Source of the DNA: Parasponia andersonii
Lineage: Eukaryota > Streptophyta > Magnoliopsida > Rosales > Cannabaceae
Direction of reading: 5' to 3'
DNA: 64,000 bases
NCBI GenBank assembly: GCA_002914805.1
Contig: JXTB01000637.1
Location: 95,971 to 159,970 of the forward strand
The position numbers were made by a program, and so were the translations under genes. Position 1 is the stretch's first letter; each line of letters begins with the position of its first letter. This document shows positions 24,727 to 36,274 of the stretch, piece after piece. The notes under the pieces were generated by a model. The model made no database searches. It saw nothing but the letters and a program-made list of their open reading frames with translations, and was not told where the DNA came from.

Positions 24727-24885
24727 GATGCGTGTAAATGCTATGAGACACATGTAAATGCTTGTATTATTAAATAGCTCAATTCCAAAATAGGTCAAGA
24801 TTTTTGCTTCACGGACTTATGCTTTGGATTGTTTTGAAGAAGGGGCTACCCCTAATGCCAGACCCCACAAACTATTCGCGCAAAC

Positions 24886-25460
24886 AAAGATCGTACTATG
24901 GGAATCATATCGCGCAATAAAATGCTTGCCGATGGCCCGAGAAAATGTACGAAGAGGAATGAGCTACGCAATAAACTGCTTGTCGATGGCCTGAGAAAAT
25001 GTACGAAGAGAAATGAGCTGCACAATAAAATGCTTGCCAGCAGACCTCAATAAAGATCATACTATGGGAATCACATCAATAAAATGCTTGCCGATGGCCC
25101 GAGAAAACGTACGAAGAGGAATGAGCTGCACAATAAAATGCTTGCCAATAGACCTCGATAAAGATCGTACTATGGGAATCACATCGCACAATAAAATGCT
25201 TGCCGATGGCCCGAGAAAATGTACGAAGGGGATTAAGCTGCGTAATAAAATACTTGCCAGCAGACCTCAGTAAGGATCGTACTATGGGAATCACATCGTG
25301 CAATAAAATGCTTGCCGATGGCCCGAGAAAATGTATGAAGAGGATTGAGCTACACAATAAAATGCTACCCAGCAGACCTCATCAAAAATCGTACCGCGGG
25401 AATCACGTCGCTTGTCAACGACCCGAGAGGACGTATGAAGTGCAACAGGCCGCATAGCAA
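24886..25460 (+). repeat. ~112-bp tandem repeat array in Tat element
   Basis: The unit begins GATCGTACTATGGGAATCAC and contains AATAAAATGCTTGCCGATGG and CGAGAAAATGTACGAAG. Unit starts lie near 24889, 25055, 25163, 25275 and 25387, so the period is 108-112 bp; the first unit has an extra subrepeat of about 58 bp. It lies between pol and the 3' LTR. The frames through it only echo the repeat. Confidence 0.88.
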
Positions 25461-25514
25461 AAACTTGCCGCCGACCTTCAAGGAATACCTACAGCATGGG
25501 GGAGAATTGAGTGA

Positions 25515-25745
25515 TAAGACCCTCTCCAAAGAGCACCTAAGCTAAGTGTGAGCCAAAGGTAAATAGGGCTAGGGTCTACCCATTGGAAATAGACCCTTCC
25601 CAAAGAGCACCTTAGCTACGCATAAGCTAATGGTAAACGAGGCCAGGGTCTACCCGTTGGAAGTAGACCCTCCCCAAAGAGTACCTTAGCTATGCAAGGA
25701 CTAAAAGTGAACAGAGCCTAGGCCTACCCATTGGAAGTACGCCCA
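25515..25745 (+). repeat. 74-bp tandem repeat array in Tat element
   Basis: AGACCCTCTCCAAAGAGCAC recurs as variants at 25517, 25591 and 25665, with a partial fourth near 25739: a period of exactly 74 bp. Confidence 0.88.
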
Positions 25746-26397
25746 GACAAGACCAAGCATGAAGGTAGAAATTAAAACCAAATTTTATTTATTATTGCTT
25801 GAATTACAGGATGCGTGGTCTATATGGACGCGGACCCGGTTTCTCTATTTGTAAGAAGTAGGTCTTGGATAGACTCGCAAGGACACGTCGGAGTGGTAAC
25901 GCCCTATTCACTCCTGGAGAAAGCTAAGCCCAGGCCTCTTCCTCTGCAGTGACGGGTCCAAATAATTGTCGACCAATCCCTGGAGTTGGTTCCTGGTGTG
26001 TTCCCATTTAGGGTCGGAGAAGTCCAGCCATACGTGCGGATCATATTCTTCTAAGACAAGTCATAATAGAAATTATACATCCTCAAAAATGAACGGGCCG
26101 GAACTCACATCCCGATCTCCGGAGCTAACCTCGTCGGTCATAGCATAAGGGGAATTCACTAATAACTCCGCATCATATACGATTGGGCCAGACCCAGAAG
26201 TCGGGCAGACTGCCGAAAAGGGAATGTCATCGTATATGATGTCCGACCCTGACCACTGATGCAAGCAACAAAAAAAATAACACAGAAGAAGCGCGGGAAA
26301 AATACGTCGTTTTATTATTTAAATAGGTGCTTACAATAGGGGTCAGCTTTACACAACGCGGTTAGTACTTTACAAATATACAAAAGAGTGAGACGCC

Positions 26398-28337
26398 CTA
26401 ATTACCTCTGAAGAGGGGAGCGATGCTAGCTTCAACACTTGGACCAGCTTCGGCAGAGAATGTCATACCGGGGTCGGAATCGTTGCTAGACAAGATGACC
26501 GCACTTGACCCTCTGCCTTTCAAGGCGCCATTGCCAAGCTGATCCCCAGGGACCTCCGTGGCTTGTTCCAGCAGACCGGGGGTGGGGACAATCACCCTGG
26601 CGAGAGAAGAAGATGTAGAGGGTCTATCTTTTTCTTCGTCGAGCATCTTTAATACATCAGCAGGGTACACGATATTAATCTCGTCTGCTAACTACTGTAT
26701 ATAGTACCTAACGAAATAATGGTCCCTCTAGACACCCTTTTGCTCATCGAACTGGTCTGGTGTTACCACATTTACGTGGCCCTCGAATTCCTTATTCTTC
26801 CAGCCACACCTATAGCTCTCTGCAGAAAGGATATCCACCTGCCTCTGGTACCTTGTCTTTAACTTCTCCACGTCCGCCAGTCTATCTCTCAGCGCCGCTA
26901 GTCTCAGCTCCGCTTGTTGCTGCGATAAGTCAATCAAAAAAGTGCTAATATCGACGAGATCTTTGCTATGCTTGTGAGACAACTCGACATGAGCCTCTAT
27001 CAGTTTTTTGTGATCCAAGTAAAGATGTCGAATTACCTCGTTGGACCGATCGAGCCTACACTGTAAGGAATGGGCCTCAAGCTTGGCTTTCGCCTCGGTT
27101 GTCCTTGCTTCTTTAGCCTCGCCGATGGCTCTGTCACGAGCAATGAAAGCAAGACCCATCTCCGCCCCTGTATTCTACAACTCCTGCCGCTTGACCTTAA
27201 GCTCGGTTTGGGTCAGCCTGGCAGCCTCAGCATGGGCCAACCTGGCAGTCTCTGCATCGGCCAACTTGGTGACCAGCTCCTCACGCTTGGCCTTCTCGAT
27301 GCTCAAAGCATGGGCCACCGCGCTACTGACCCTAGCCTCGTCTAGGCTCCAGTACAGGTCGAAGTCCGCCCTTAACGTGGCAAGGGCGGCCGAGCACAGC
27401 GAGGCCGTCACAGCCCGGGCGTTCAACTGCCCGGTCAGCTCAATGACGCGAGAGGAATAGAAGGACTAGATAGCGGCTAGCTGCAGAATATAAGAAAGGG
27501 GTCAGTTTTCAGTGAAGATGCCGAAAAACATGGAGATGACGGCCAGACGAGTCAAACCTGCGGCTGGCGACGAGCTCTATGTTCTCTAGGGAAAGCGCCT
27601 CTAGCTCGAACTCCGTGGCTGGACCCTCTCCCTACGCAATATCTACATCTGGGAAACTCGACTCTACCTCACCGATCGCGAGGACACCTTCACTCCCTAT
27701 TGAGCGCACTCCAGTAGTTTCTCCGGACGCTCTCGAAGTGGCGAAATTGGGGGCAGTGGAAAGCAGTGTGTCGCTAGGCGCACATTCGGTAACAGCTGGA
27801 GGTGGCGCGCCCTTAGCAGAAGAAGCCACGGCAACTGCTGCTGCTTCAGCAGCTTTGGCTACCACCACCCTCAGAGACCCACCTGGCTGTAATTTTTCGG
27901 TCTTGTCTTGACCAGCATCCTTAGACGGGTCACCTTGCACAGACCTTCTCCTCCTTATGAGGTCAGGGTAGCCTCGTCATCGTCGCTGTCAGAAGAAGGG
28001 CGGTTCTGCCTCTCTTTTCCACCAGGCTTTCCTTCCCCTTGGACGAATCGGGTTCGTGATCCCTCTTCGTGGAGACCAGGGGAGGGGAAGACAGCCAAGA
28101 CTTCAGCCTCGGAGCCCCTCCACTAAGCTCGGTAATCTCTCCACAGGAGCAGACAGCACCATACCCTGCGCCTGCCTTCAAACCAGAGTTGGGGGCGGAG
28201 GAAGTCGGTGCAGAAGGCTCCCCAGGCAGGCTCGAAGGCGCCCCTTTGCCATACACGATAAGGGGAGATGCAGAAATCCTAAGATTTGAGAAAGCTGAAA
28301 TATTTGGGGATTTTAGTAAAGTAATAAATGAGCACAA
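26398..28337 (-). pseudogene. Antisense coiled-coil frame of the Tat element
   Basis: On the strand opposite to pol, one frame from 27426 down to 26398 is interrupted only by stops (TAG at 27175-27177 and a stop at 26728-26730). It encodes an Ala/Leu/Glu-rich, heptad-like sequence (KAKREELVTKLADAETARLA; LAALRDRLADVEKLKTRY), so a long coiled coil is likely. Further upstream on this strand, frames at 27940-27632 (Ala- and Ser-rich) and 28337-27963 (Pro- and Ser-rich) may be its N-terminal part after frameshifts or introns. A small frame at 26264-26073 may belong to it. Extra reading frames between pol and the 3' LTR, some antisense, are known in Tat-lineage elements. Their role is unknown, and I cannot name a function. 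Confidence 0.55.
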
Positions 28338-28554
28338 GTGCGGCTTTTATAGAGGGGGAGCCGAAGAGTCTTCCCTAGAGAAGAATAGTGCAAGGAAGAC
28401 GGAAGCACTAGAATTTCAAAAATTTGAAAAATCGTGACACGGGATAGCGTGCACCAGCGTCAAAAATTGGAGAGAAATGACGGTAAGGAGCCACGTGTAC
28501 CCCTCAAATTGGAGGACTGGAGATATGATTTCCCCACTTGATAGATGTGAATCC

Positions 28555-28578
28555 ATCAAATAGGGAAATAGGGGCAGT
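28555..28578 (+). other. Polypurine tract of the Tat element
   Basis: AAATAGGGAAATAGGGGCAG directly precedes the 3' LTR start TGTGGAGCTC, as expected for the plus-strand primer. Confidence 0.7.
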
Positions 28579-29366
28579 TGTGGAGCTCGTTCCTAGATCA
28601 TGTATCATGTAGAAGATTAAGTGGCAGAACAGGTCACAGGGGGCCCACACTATCCAACACGTGTCCAGAGTAACTATTTGAAAGCCACCGAGTCGCACGT
28701 GAAACCGCATGGGCCCATGGGCTGTCCGAGGCCAGGGCCGAATCCATCCCAGACCCTGGACGAGTTTGGCCCAGTCCAATTTTTACCTCAACAGCTGGAG
28801 GTCAGGAGCCTTGAGGGTCTTCCGTCAGAAGACCATGGGAGGCAGCGCACTGCTCCAGACCCAGACAGGACATTTAATACGATCCTGGGTAGGTGCGCAC
28901 ATTAGGCAAATCGTCCTGACAGAATGGCGGTTTGTCAAAGTCTCGCCTCCGACAGGCTAGAGTCATAGGGGACGGCGGAAAGCAGGCCACAACGATGCAA
29001 GGAAAATCACGGTAACCACGGCCCAGGATTTCTGGAGTAAGTCATGATGAAAAAAAAGTATTCGATCCTATGATTGAGAGCCAAAAAGTTCCCAGTTTCA
29101 GGATTATATATACGAGCCTTGCTTCCCCCTCTGGGAAGATATATACAGATAGACATATACAGAGAAAAACTTAATCTTTGCTACTCAACCTCAGGAGTAA
29201 ACAACTGACTTAAGCATCAGAGAGTCTTTGCAGATAGCCACCCCCGCCTCTCTGATCCGACCTGAAGTTAAAAGTACTTTGAGATAGTAAGGATACGTGG
29301 ACAGTTGGCAGATATAACACCAACAATTCAGAAACACGAGGACAGCTGGTAATAATCGTACCAACA
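28579..29366 (+). repeat. 3' LTR of the Tat-type element
   Basis: It begins TGTGGAGCTC and ends GTACCAACA. It aligns from end to end with 18380-19169, with scattered substitutions and small indels. Confidence 0.9.
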
Positions 29367-29619
29367 ACAATGAGCAAATCTAGAATTTTGAAATTAATTT
29401 TCGCTCCTGTTTTTCCCAGCACGGAATCTCCCCCGTTTCTGAGTCGTGTAAGGTCTGCGAATAATCCTGTTTTTGTTTCCTCTCTGTTTTTTNNNNNNNN
29501 NNNNNNNNNNNNNNNNNNNNNNNNNNNNNNNNNNNNNNNNNNNNNNNNNNNNNNNNNNNNNNNNNNNNNNNNNNNNTGAATGAATTCGAACACTAATAAT
29601 AAAACCTCGTTATTTTAAG
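29367..29619. other. Unassigned segment with assembly gap
   Basis: Between the Tat 3' LTR and the copy 3 upstream region lies about 125 bp of unrecognised sequence, 84 N (29493-29576), then AT-rich DNA. The gap length may be arbitrary. Confidence 0.8.
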
Positions 29620-30001
29620 GGGGACATAAGAATCTTGCCTATTATTAAAGAAAATTATGACAAAATATTAGCTTTTGTATTATTAGATAAATTTAGTTAT
29701 AGCTTTCGTGATACTGAAAGATAAAACTACATTTTTTTTTTGAAAGAAGATAAAACTACATTTAATTATAAATAATTGACATTTTCGTCGCATTAACAAG
29801 TTTCTTGCTTAATTTTCCACTTTTAAAACCAAAGATAGTCATAAGACTGAAGCACGTATCCACCATAACTTTTGCTAACTTTGGTTGTTTGTGTGCTTGT
29901 CAGTTGTGACCTTTGCTTAAGCAGTCAATGTCTTCCCCACCTTTATATCCCCAGTTAACTAGTAAATACCAAAAACTTGATCTCCTCACTCAAACTCCGC
30001 G
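29620..30001 (+). promoter_or_regulatory. Upstream region of GT14 copy 3
   Basis: It aligns with the region before copy 2 (about 14440-14792), including TGACCTTTGCTTAAGCAGTC at about 29907-29926, AGTCAA at 29923-29928 and AGTAAATACCAAAAACTTGA before the ATG. So the duplication that made copies 2 and 3 included at least 380 bp of upstream sequence. Confidence 0.6.
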
Positions 30002-30536
30002 ATGAGATTAGCAAAAACTGTCAGTTGTACTTCCCTCTTTCAATTAGGTCATGTTCCCAAATTTATCTTTTTTCTCATTGGTTTGTCCTTCGGAATCACT
30101 TCCACATTTTACTTCAGAAGCTTCGATCCCATGTCACAAACTAGTACACTATTTAATTTATCATCATCTAACTTATCACGATTACTATTGCCGTCGCCGC
30201 CACTGCCACCAACCCGGCCACCTTGCCACATTCAACACCACCACCACTCCCACCACCGGCATAGATGCCCAACATTAATGGCAGCGTTGAAGCCAATAGG
30301 AAGCCAGAACTTCTCCATAATATAGATGACAATGAGTTACAGAGGATTAGAGAATATCCGTACAAGCGACTGCCCAAAGTGGCTTTCTTGTTCTTGACAA
30401 GGGGAAGCGTACCTTTGGCTCCAATGTGGGAACTCTTCTTCAAAGTTCATGAAGGGCTTTATGGTATTTATGTTCGTCCACATCCCTTCTTCGTTGATTC
30501 GACTCCTAAGGATTCTGTTTTCTACGGAAGAAGAAT

Positions 30537-32839
30537 TGTAAAAAGGATATTTTAGTCAATATAATAATAATATAAAAATAATAAAATTTTATAAATTAAA
30601 AATTTGAATTTTTGGATTTTATTGAAATGAAAAACTGGAAACCGGGACTATTTCGCAATTTTTAAGGACTAAATTGAAATTTTTTTTTAAAAAAAGTGGT
30701 AAAAACATAATATTAAAAACTGAATATTGCCCATTTGGAGACTCCCACGTGTCACTCTCTCTCTTCCTCTTCTCCCTCAGCTCTTTCTCTCTCCTCTCCC
30801 TCGACATTTTTTTTTATCTCTCTCTCTTCAAACTGGCCGTCACTCCAGTAGCTATGATGGGTCTACAACGATCGATGCCACCCAGCTAGAATGATGCAGC
30901 ACCACGATGCAAGCCGACTGTTGAGTTGTCATGGCCACCGAAGCTCCAGAACATCACCGGAGAAGGCAAAGCCCCGCGGAAGAAAATGGCCACTGGCGAA
31001 GATTCCAGCTTCCATTCACCGTGAAACTGGTCTTATTCAACTCGTCTCGTTACGATCTTTCACGTGGTACATATATCTTTCATGATCCATTGCGCGGATT
31101 GAATTTTATTTTTTTTGTCAATTTTGAGTTATTTTAGTTTTATATTTAAATTTTGTAATCCGACCGTTAGATCATAAAATAAATCTCGTATTTGTGATGT
31201 ACTCGTGAAAATAAAAATTTTGATGTATATATTGCCTATATTCGGTGACGGGCAAGAAAATCTAAATCTAACGGCTTAGATCGTCTCATTTTGTGTACCG
31301 TGGGTAAAGATTCGGTCCGAGCCCGAATCGATCAAACTATACGTCTAACCTAGCATTTTTAGGTGCTCTGAATTCAGTGGTGAAGTCCGTTTCATAATCT
31401 GAAGCTCCAACTGAAAATCGAGTTTTCAAACTTGTCGATCAAAGATTCGAAAACGATACCCAAATGATGCCAAACTTTCTACATAGTCTCATAGTATTAT
31501 TTGGATACTCAATTGAGGTAGGGGTTCAATTACTTGATTTTATACATGATTTAATTTAAAACTTGCTTTATGACTATTTTGTCAAAAATTGTGAATTTAA
31601 CAATATTTTAATGAACTGTTGAATAATCTTGGATTATTCTCGAAATGAATTGTGTGACTTCTATACATATTTATAAAATCGTGACTTAGGGGTGATTTAG
31701 CAGATTTCCTACCCAAGGTATAGTATATTCCAGAATATTATCAAGCAGAGTTTTAAAGCATATTTTAGTTATGTTCTGCATGGTTATTACATATATCTGG
31801 CTACATATTGTATATACCATAGGATCACATATGAAATATATCTTAGGCATCCTGATATTATAGTAGGCAGACTAGTACATCCGCTTTCGGTGAGAGCCTG
31901 TAAACCCGCAAGAGGTTTTTCTAATTATTCTCTCTCGGTAGGCATAGGCATTCAGTTACCCTTCTGGTTCGGTAGGCTTAGACCCATGGGTGTCCCTTCG
32001 GTTATCTAGGGTAGATATCAGGCAGAGAGTACTTAGTACATGCAGTACGAGTTACTCTAGTTCTGATGAGTGGGTGTGAGCTCATGGAATTGGTTGATTT
32101 ATGATATGTATAATCTTGCGATTTCTAATTTTGGTTTTGATTATATGATTATTATGGATACCAATTATTTTATAAACCTAGTTTATAAATAGATTTTGGA
32201 AAAGGTATTAACTATGTAGGTTTGGTGAAAATTACATTTACTCAAAAAGGTAATTGAGTTTCTTCTGAGCATTCTCGTGTTCACCAGCTACTTCCTCCCA
32301 TTTCAGGTGTTGACCTATTTTGTGATAATTATTATGGTGGCTTGGCAAATATGTTTGGTATATGCTTGCACTTCCAATCTTCTTCATTAGTTTATTTGTA
32401 CTCTATATTAATTCCTCTTTTTTAAGACAAATTTATTTAGCCAATAGTAATATATTTACTGAGTAGATGTATGAGGATGATTTTTTATTATTAAATCGAG
32501 TACTTAGAAAATAAAAATGATTTTAGGTAAATTATTTGAATATTGGGCCTAAGGTTTTAAACTGAACTATTTCATTCAACTTCATGAAATCATAAAAGTT
32601 TTTGAACTAGTTAATTAGGATTTTTGGTAAACATAAAATGAAGAATTTATTGAAAATTTAAAATTGGTAGATAATAATATAATTATCAAATTTGTCAAAT
32701 CTTGAAATTTACTTATTTTTGAGGACTAAAACTTAAATTTCAAGTATTTAAATTATTATAAAATTTTAGAAGCCACTGTGTATCACTATTTTTACCTAAA
32801 ATTACTAAAAGTCATAACCTTAGATTTTCGATCGTAACA
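30537..32839 (+). mobile_element. Solo LTR, family S, copy 2 (in exon 1)
   Basis: 2303 bp, from TGTAAAAAGG to TCGTAACA, flanked by the exact 5-bp duplication AGAAT (30532-30536 and 32840-32844). The flanks join to the exon sequence seen in copies 2 and 4, which proves both ends. It has no coding region and no internal LTR pair. It contains CACGTG followed by a CT-rich tract near 30748-30830, and the same blocks as the other two copies. TG...CA ends with a 5-bp duplication fit an LTR left after recombination. Confidence 0.88.
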
Positions 32840-32854
32840 AGAATTCCAAGCAAG

Positions 32855-33440
32855 GTAATGATTTATTTTTCTAGACATATATTTAACTATCCTTATATCA
32901 TTATAGAGATTTTGGAGATACTACACCTTTTTTTAAAAAAAATATTTCTCACGATCAATTAATATTTTGTTTGAATAGAGTAGTTTTTCTTTCAATTTCT
33001 TTTTGCTCAGATTGAATAGAGTAGTTTAACTAACTATCTTCTAGAACTGTGTAGGCGATAATGTACAATGAATAATTTGTGGCACCAGCCTTCATCACGA
33101 AGGTAGCTAGAAATTAATCATGCATGTACTGCTATATACCTTGACTGTGATAAAATTGCTATCTATATTTTTTATTCTCGTCAACATATATTTACTAGTT
33201 CTCACTGTTGCCAAATTGTCTTAAAAAAACTCATCACCGTCTCATTGACAACATAAAAGCAATAGTGATTCAATTGTAAAAACAATCAGAAATATAGATC
33301 ATAAAAAATACCAATGCGTATTTTTATATTATGCATTTTCACTCATTAATTGTCACGGATCGGTGAATGGTTATTTATTTATTTTTTATTTTTCGGTACA
33401 GGCGATTCGAAATAATTATTACATTATTACAGGTAGGTGT
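32855..33440. other. Intron start of GT14 copy 3
   Basis: Original intron sequence, similar to the intron of copy 2 (for example TAACTATCTTCTAGAACTGT). No other feature. Confidence 0.55.
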
Positions 33441-33965
33441 TGTTAGGAGATCAATTTTGTAAAAATGACAACACAGTTAAAATACGAGTTGAAAAAATTT
33501 GGATAAAATAAAAAAGATAAGATACACAAAAGATTTAACGTGATTCATCTAATTTAAGCTACATCTACGAACAAAACTGTGAAAAATTTTACTATGAAAA
33601 AGAGATTACAACTCACTTCTCTTTAACTAGAAGGAGAGAACAATAAATTTTCTCTCTCTTGAAATACGAGAAATACTCTCTCTAAACAATTTAGGAGAAA
33701 ATAAGTGGGACAATAAGAGGAATTCCTAGGCTTGAATTCTCTCTTAGAAAGGAAGATGATTTAGAATAGGATGCAAAATAAATGATGAAGTCTTCCGTAT
33801 TTATAGAACTTGAAAAGTGGTGTGAATACCAACTTTTACTATTGCTATTGTGGTTGACCTTTTTACTATTGCTATTGCGGCTGCCTTTTTTGCTATTATT
33901 ATTGCAGCTGCCCTTTTCATTGTTCCTATTACAGCTAACCTTTTTACTATTCTTATTATGATTGA

Positions 33966-36274
33966 TTAGTGAGTTACAATTATTGATTTGTTCAATGGAG
34001 AAGAATATGAGTCTTCAGCATTCTTTTCTACCTGAACTGTAGTAGTTTCTGGTCTGTTATCGTCTCTCTTCTCTTGCAGTTTATTCTCTGCAAATATCAC
34101 ATCTCTAGTGATGATAATCTTATGGACATTGGGATCCCATAAGCGATACCCCTTGACTCCATCAGCATATCCCAAGAATGCACACTTTCTAGACTTTGAA
34201 TCTAATTTTGTGATTTCTTGAGTTTTGTACATCACGTACACAAAATTTCCAAATATATGTAAGCGAGAGTAATCAGTTGGCTTATCGGTTCACATTTCTA
34301 TCGGTGTCTTCAGATCAATCGTTGTTGATAGAGATCGATTGATTATATAACATAGGGTTTTGACTGTTTCTGCTCAAAATGTCTTAGGTAGACCTACAGC
34401 TCTCATCATTGCTCTTGTCCTTTCCAACAAGGTTCTGTCTATCTGCTCTGTCACTTCATTTTTGAGGAGTGTATGCTACTATAAATTCATTCTGTTCACC
34501 TTGTTATTGACAGAAGTTATCAAACTCATCGCTTGTATATTCTCCTCCATTGTTCGTCCTCAAACATTTGATCTTCTCCTCCATTGTCCGTCCTCAAACA
34601 CTTGATTTTCTCCTCCATTGTCCATCCTTAAACACTTGAACTTCTCTTCAGATTCAAGCTCTATCCGTGCTTTGAATATTTTGAAGACTAAAAATATATA
34701 TGCATTTCTCTTGATAGGATACACCCAACATCTCCTGGAATAATCATCAATAAAAGCTACAAAATATGTAGCTCTTCCTAGGGACATCACCGGTGCTTGC
34801 CAAATATTAGAGTGAATCAAGTCTAGAACTTTCTTACTTCTAGAAGTGGATGTGCTAAATTTTAGTTTATACTACTTGCTTGTGATACAATGCTCATAAA
34901 AGGGTAAAGATACCTTTATGAGATCAAGAAACAACCTCTATTCAAAGAGAATCTTCAAGCCTCATTCCGACATATGGTCGAGCTTACGATGCCATATTAT
35001 CGTTGATTCTTCTCCGAAGTTTGTTGAAGCAACTGATACTTCTGCTTCTATCAGTGTATCTTCTTTAAGTATGTATAAATTCATAGCAATCTACTCTGTC
35101 TTCATTACTATAAGTGCATCCTTCATGATATTCATGATCCTATTCTTAGCACGAGTTTTGCAACCAAAGTTATCTAGTTGTCGCAAAGATAATAGATACT
35201 TCTTTAGGTCTTTCATATATCACACCTCTTGAATGGTACAAACAGTGTCATCATACATCTTCATCGTAATGGTACCAATCCCAGTGATCTCTAAGACATA
35301 ATCGTTACCCATAAATACAGATCCTCTAGAGACAGGTTCATATATGTGAAACCACTCTCTGTGAGAAATCATGTGCCATGTTGCTCTCAAATCTACTAAC
35401 CAAATATTAGTAAGCTACCATCTTTCCTTAGAAATTGTTATTGCTTTTCTATAGAGTATTTCTCCATCATCTAAAGTACTTGCAATGTTCTCTTGAGCAT
35501 TTGATGACTCGAGGTTCTTTCCTCTGGAATCTCTATTCTTTTTGAGTCGTCAACATTCCCTTTTGACGTACCATTTCTTACCATAGTGATAGCATTTGAC
35601 ATTCTTTTTATTTCTTGACTTTGATATACCATGACTTTGACTCCCACTAGGGCCACGTTCTATTGATCTCCTTCTCATTGTCAAAGCCTCTTCTTGCTGT
35701 GAACTTGCTGATCTATCTCCTTTGTTCTTACGCCGATTTTCTTCTTCAAGAACAATAGTTATAAGATCGTTGAAAACTAGAGTTGTGGCATTACTGGTGA
35801 TATTAATGATAAGCTGATTATACGAATCAGATAGACTTTGAAATAAGATTTCTACACGTTCATTATCCTTTTATTTTATGCTTTATTATTATGAACTGGG
35901 AAAATAGAGTGTTGAAGATATTGATGTGCTCAGTCACCATTGTTGATCCCGTTATTTGAAGGATGTAAAGTCTTCTCTTCAAAAAAATTTTGTTTTGCAA
36001 TGACTTGGCCTGATATAGTATTGTCAGTATATCCCATATCTCTTTGGCTAATTTCTTCTCCTTAATGCGTGATAGGACTCTAGCTGCTAGCGCCAGATAT
36101 AAGTTAGCGACAACAGTACCATCAATCTCATTCTACTTTTTATCATTAGTAATCTTAATAGGCCTTTCCTTAATTGCTATTAAGCAATTATTTTTTTTCA
36201 AGATTACTTTTATCTTTATTTTCATAGAGTTAATTACTCCCATTGAACTTTTTAATATCGAATTTTACCACCAT
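33966..36274 (-). pseudogene. copia gag, protease and integrase remnants
   Basis: Read on the minus strand: gag start near 36274 (MVVKFDIKKFNGSN), with later gag pieces in several frames. The protease region near 35405 reads DLRATWHM where the family has DSGATWHM. Integrase core at 34820-34560 (FVAFIDDYSRRCWVYPI; CLRMDNGGE) and integrase C-terminal part at 34241-33966 (FLGYADGVKGYRLWDP; DVIFAENKLQ). There are many stops. A 34-bp tandem triplication at 34541-34642 disrupts the core. Confidence 0.82.
34541..34642 (-). repeat. 34-bp tandem triplication in integrase
   Basis: TCTCCTCCATTGT(T/C)C plus the following CCT(C/T)AAACA(C/T)TTGA starts at 34541, 34575 and 34609. The unit covers the codons for MDNGGE, and 34 is not a multiple of three, so each copy shifts the frame. 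Confidence 0.8.

Larger units (their letters stand above)
18380..29366 (+). mobile_element. Ty3/gypsy retrotransposon, Tat-type, decayed
   Basis: An element of about 11 kb with two LTRs of about 790 bp (18380-19169 and 28579-29366). The internal order is a primer-site-like TTTGACGCCATCTGTGGGAA (19171-19190), gag, protease, reverse transcriptase, RNase H, a second RNase H, integrase, a noncoding part with two tandem-repeat arrays, an antisense frame, and a polypurine tract. A second RNase H after the first is the mark of the Tat lineage. Many stops and a few frameshifts make it inactive. The 5' flank ACGAG has no exact match at 29367; ATGAG three bases further on is close. LTR differences are numerous and include many C/T and G/A changes, so the insertion is not recent. 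Confidence 0.92.

Noticed and set aside
24886-25745. Regular repeats that might suggest a CRISPR-like array
   Set aside because: Repeats are contiguous 112- and 74-bp tandem units without unique spacers, inside a plant retrotransposon.
26728-27460. Plus-strand frame 27041-27460 as a gene
   Set aside because: It is the mirror of the more plausible antisense coiled-coil frame and is Ala/Ser-rich only by complementarity.
18375-29373. ACGAG/ATGAG as target duplication of the Tat element
   Set aside because: The right copy starts three bases after the LTR end and has one mismatch; too weak to assert.
29370-29579. Frames running into the N gap
   Set aside because: They consist largely of unknown residues and cannot be evaluated.
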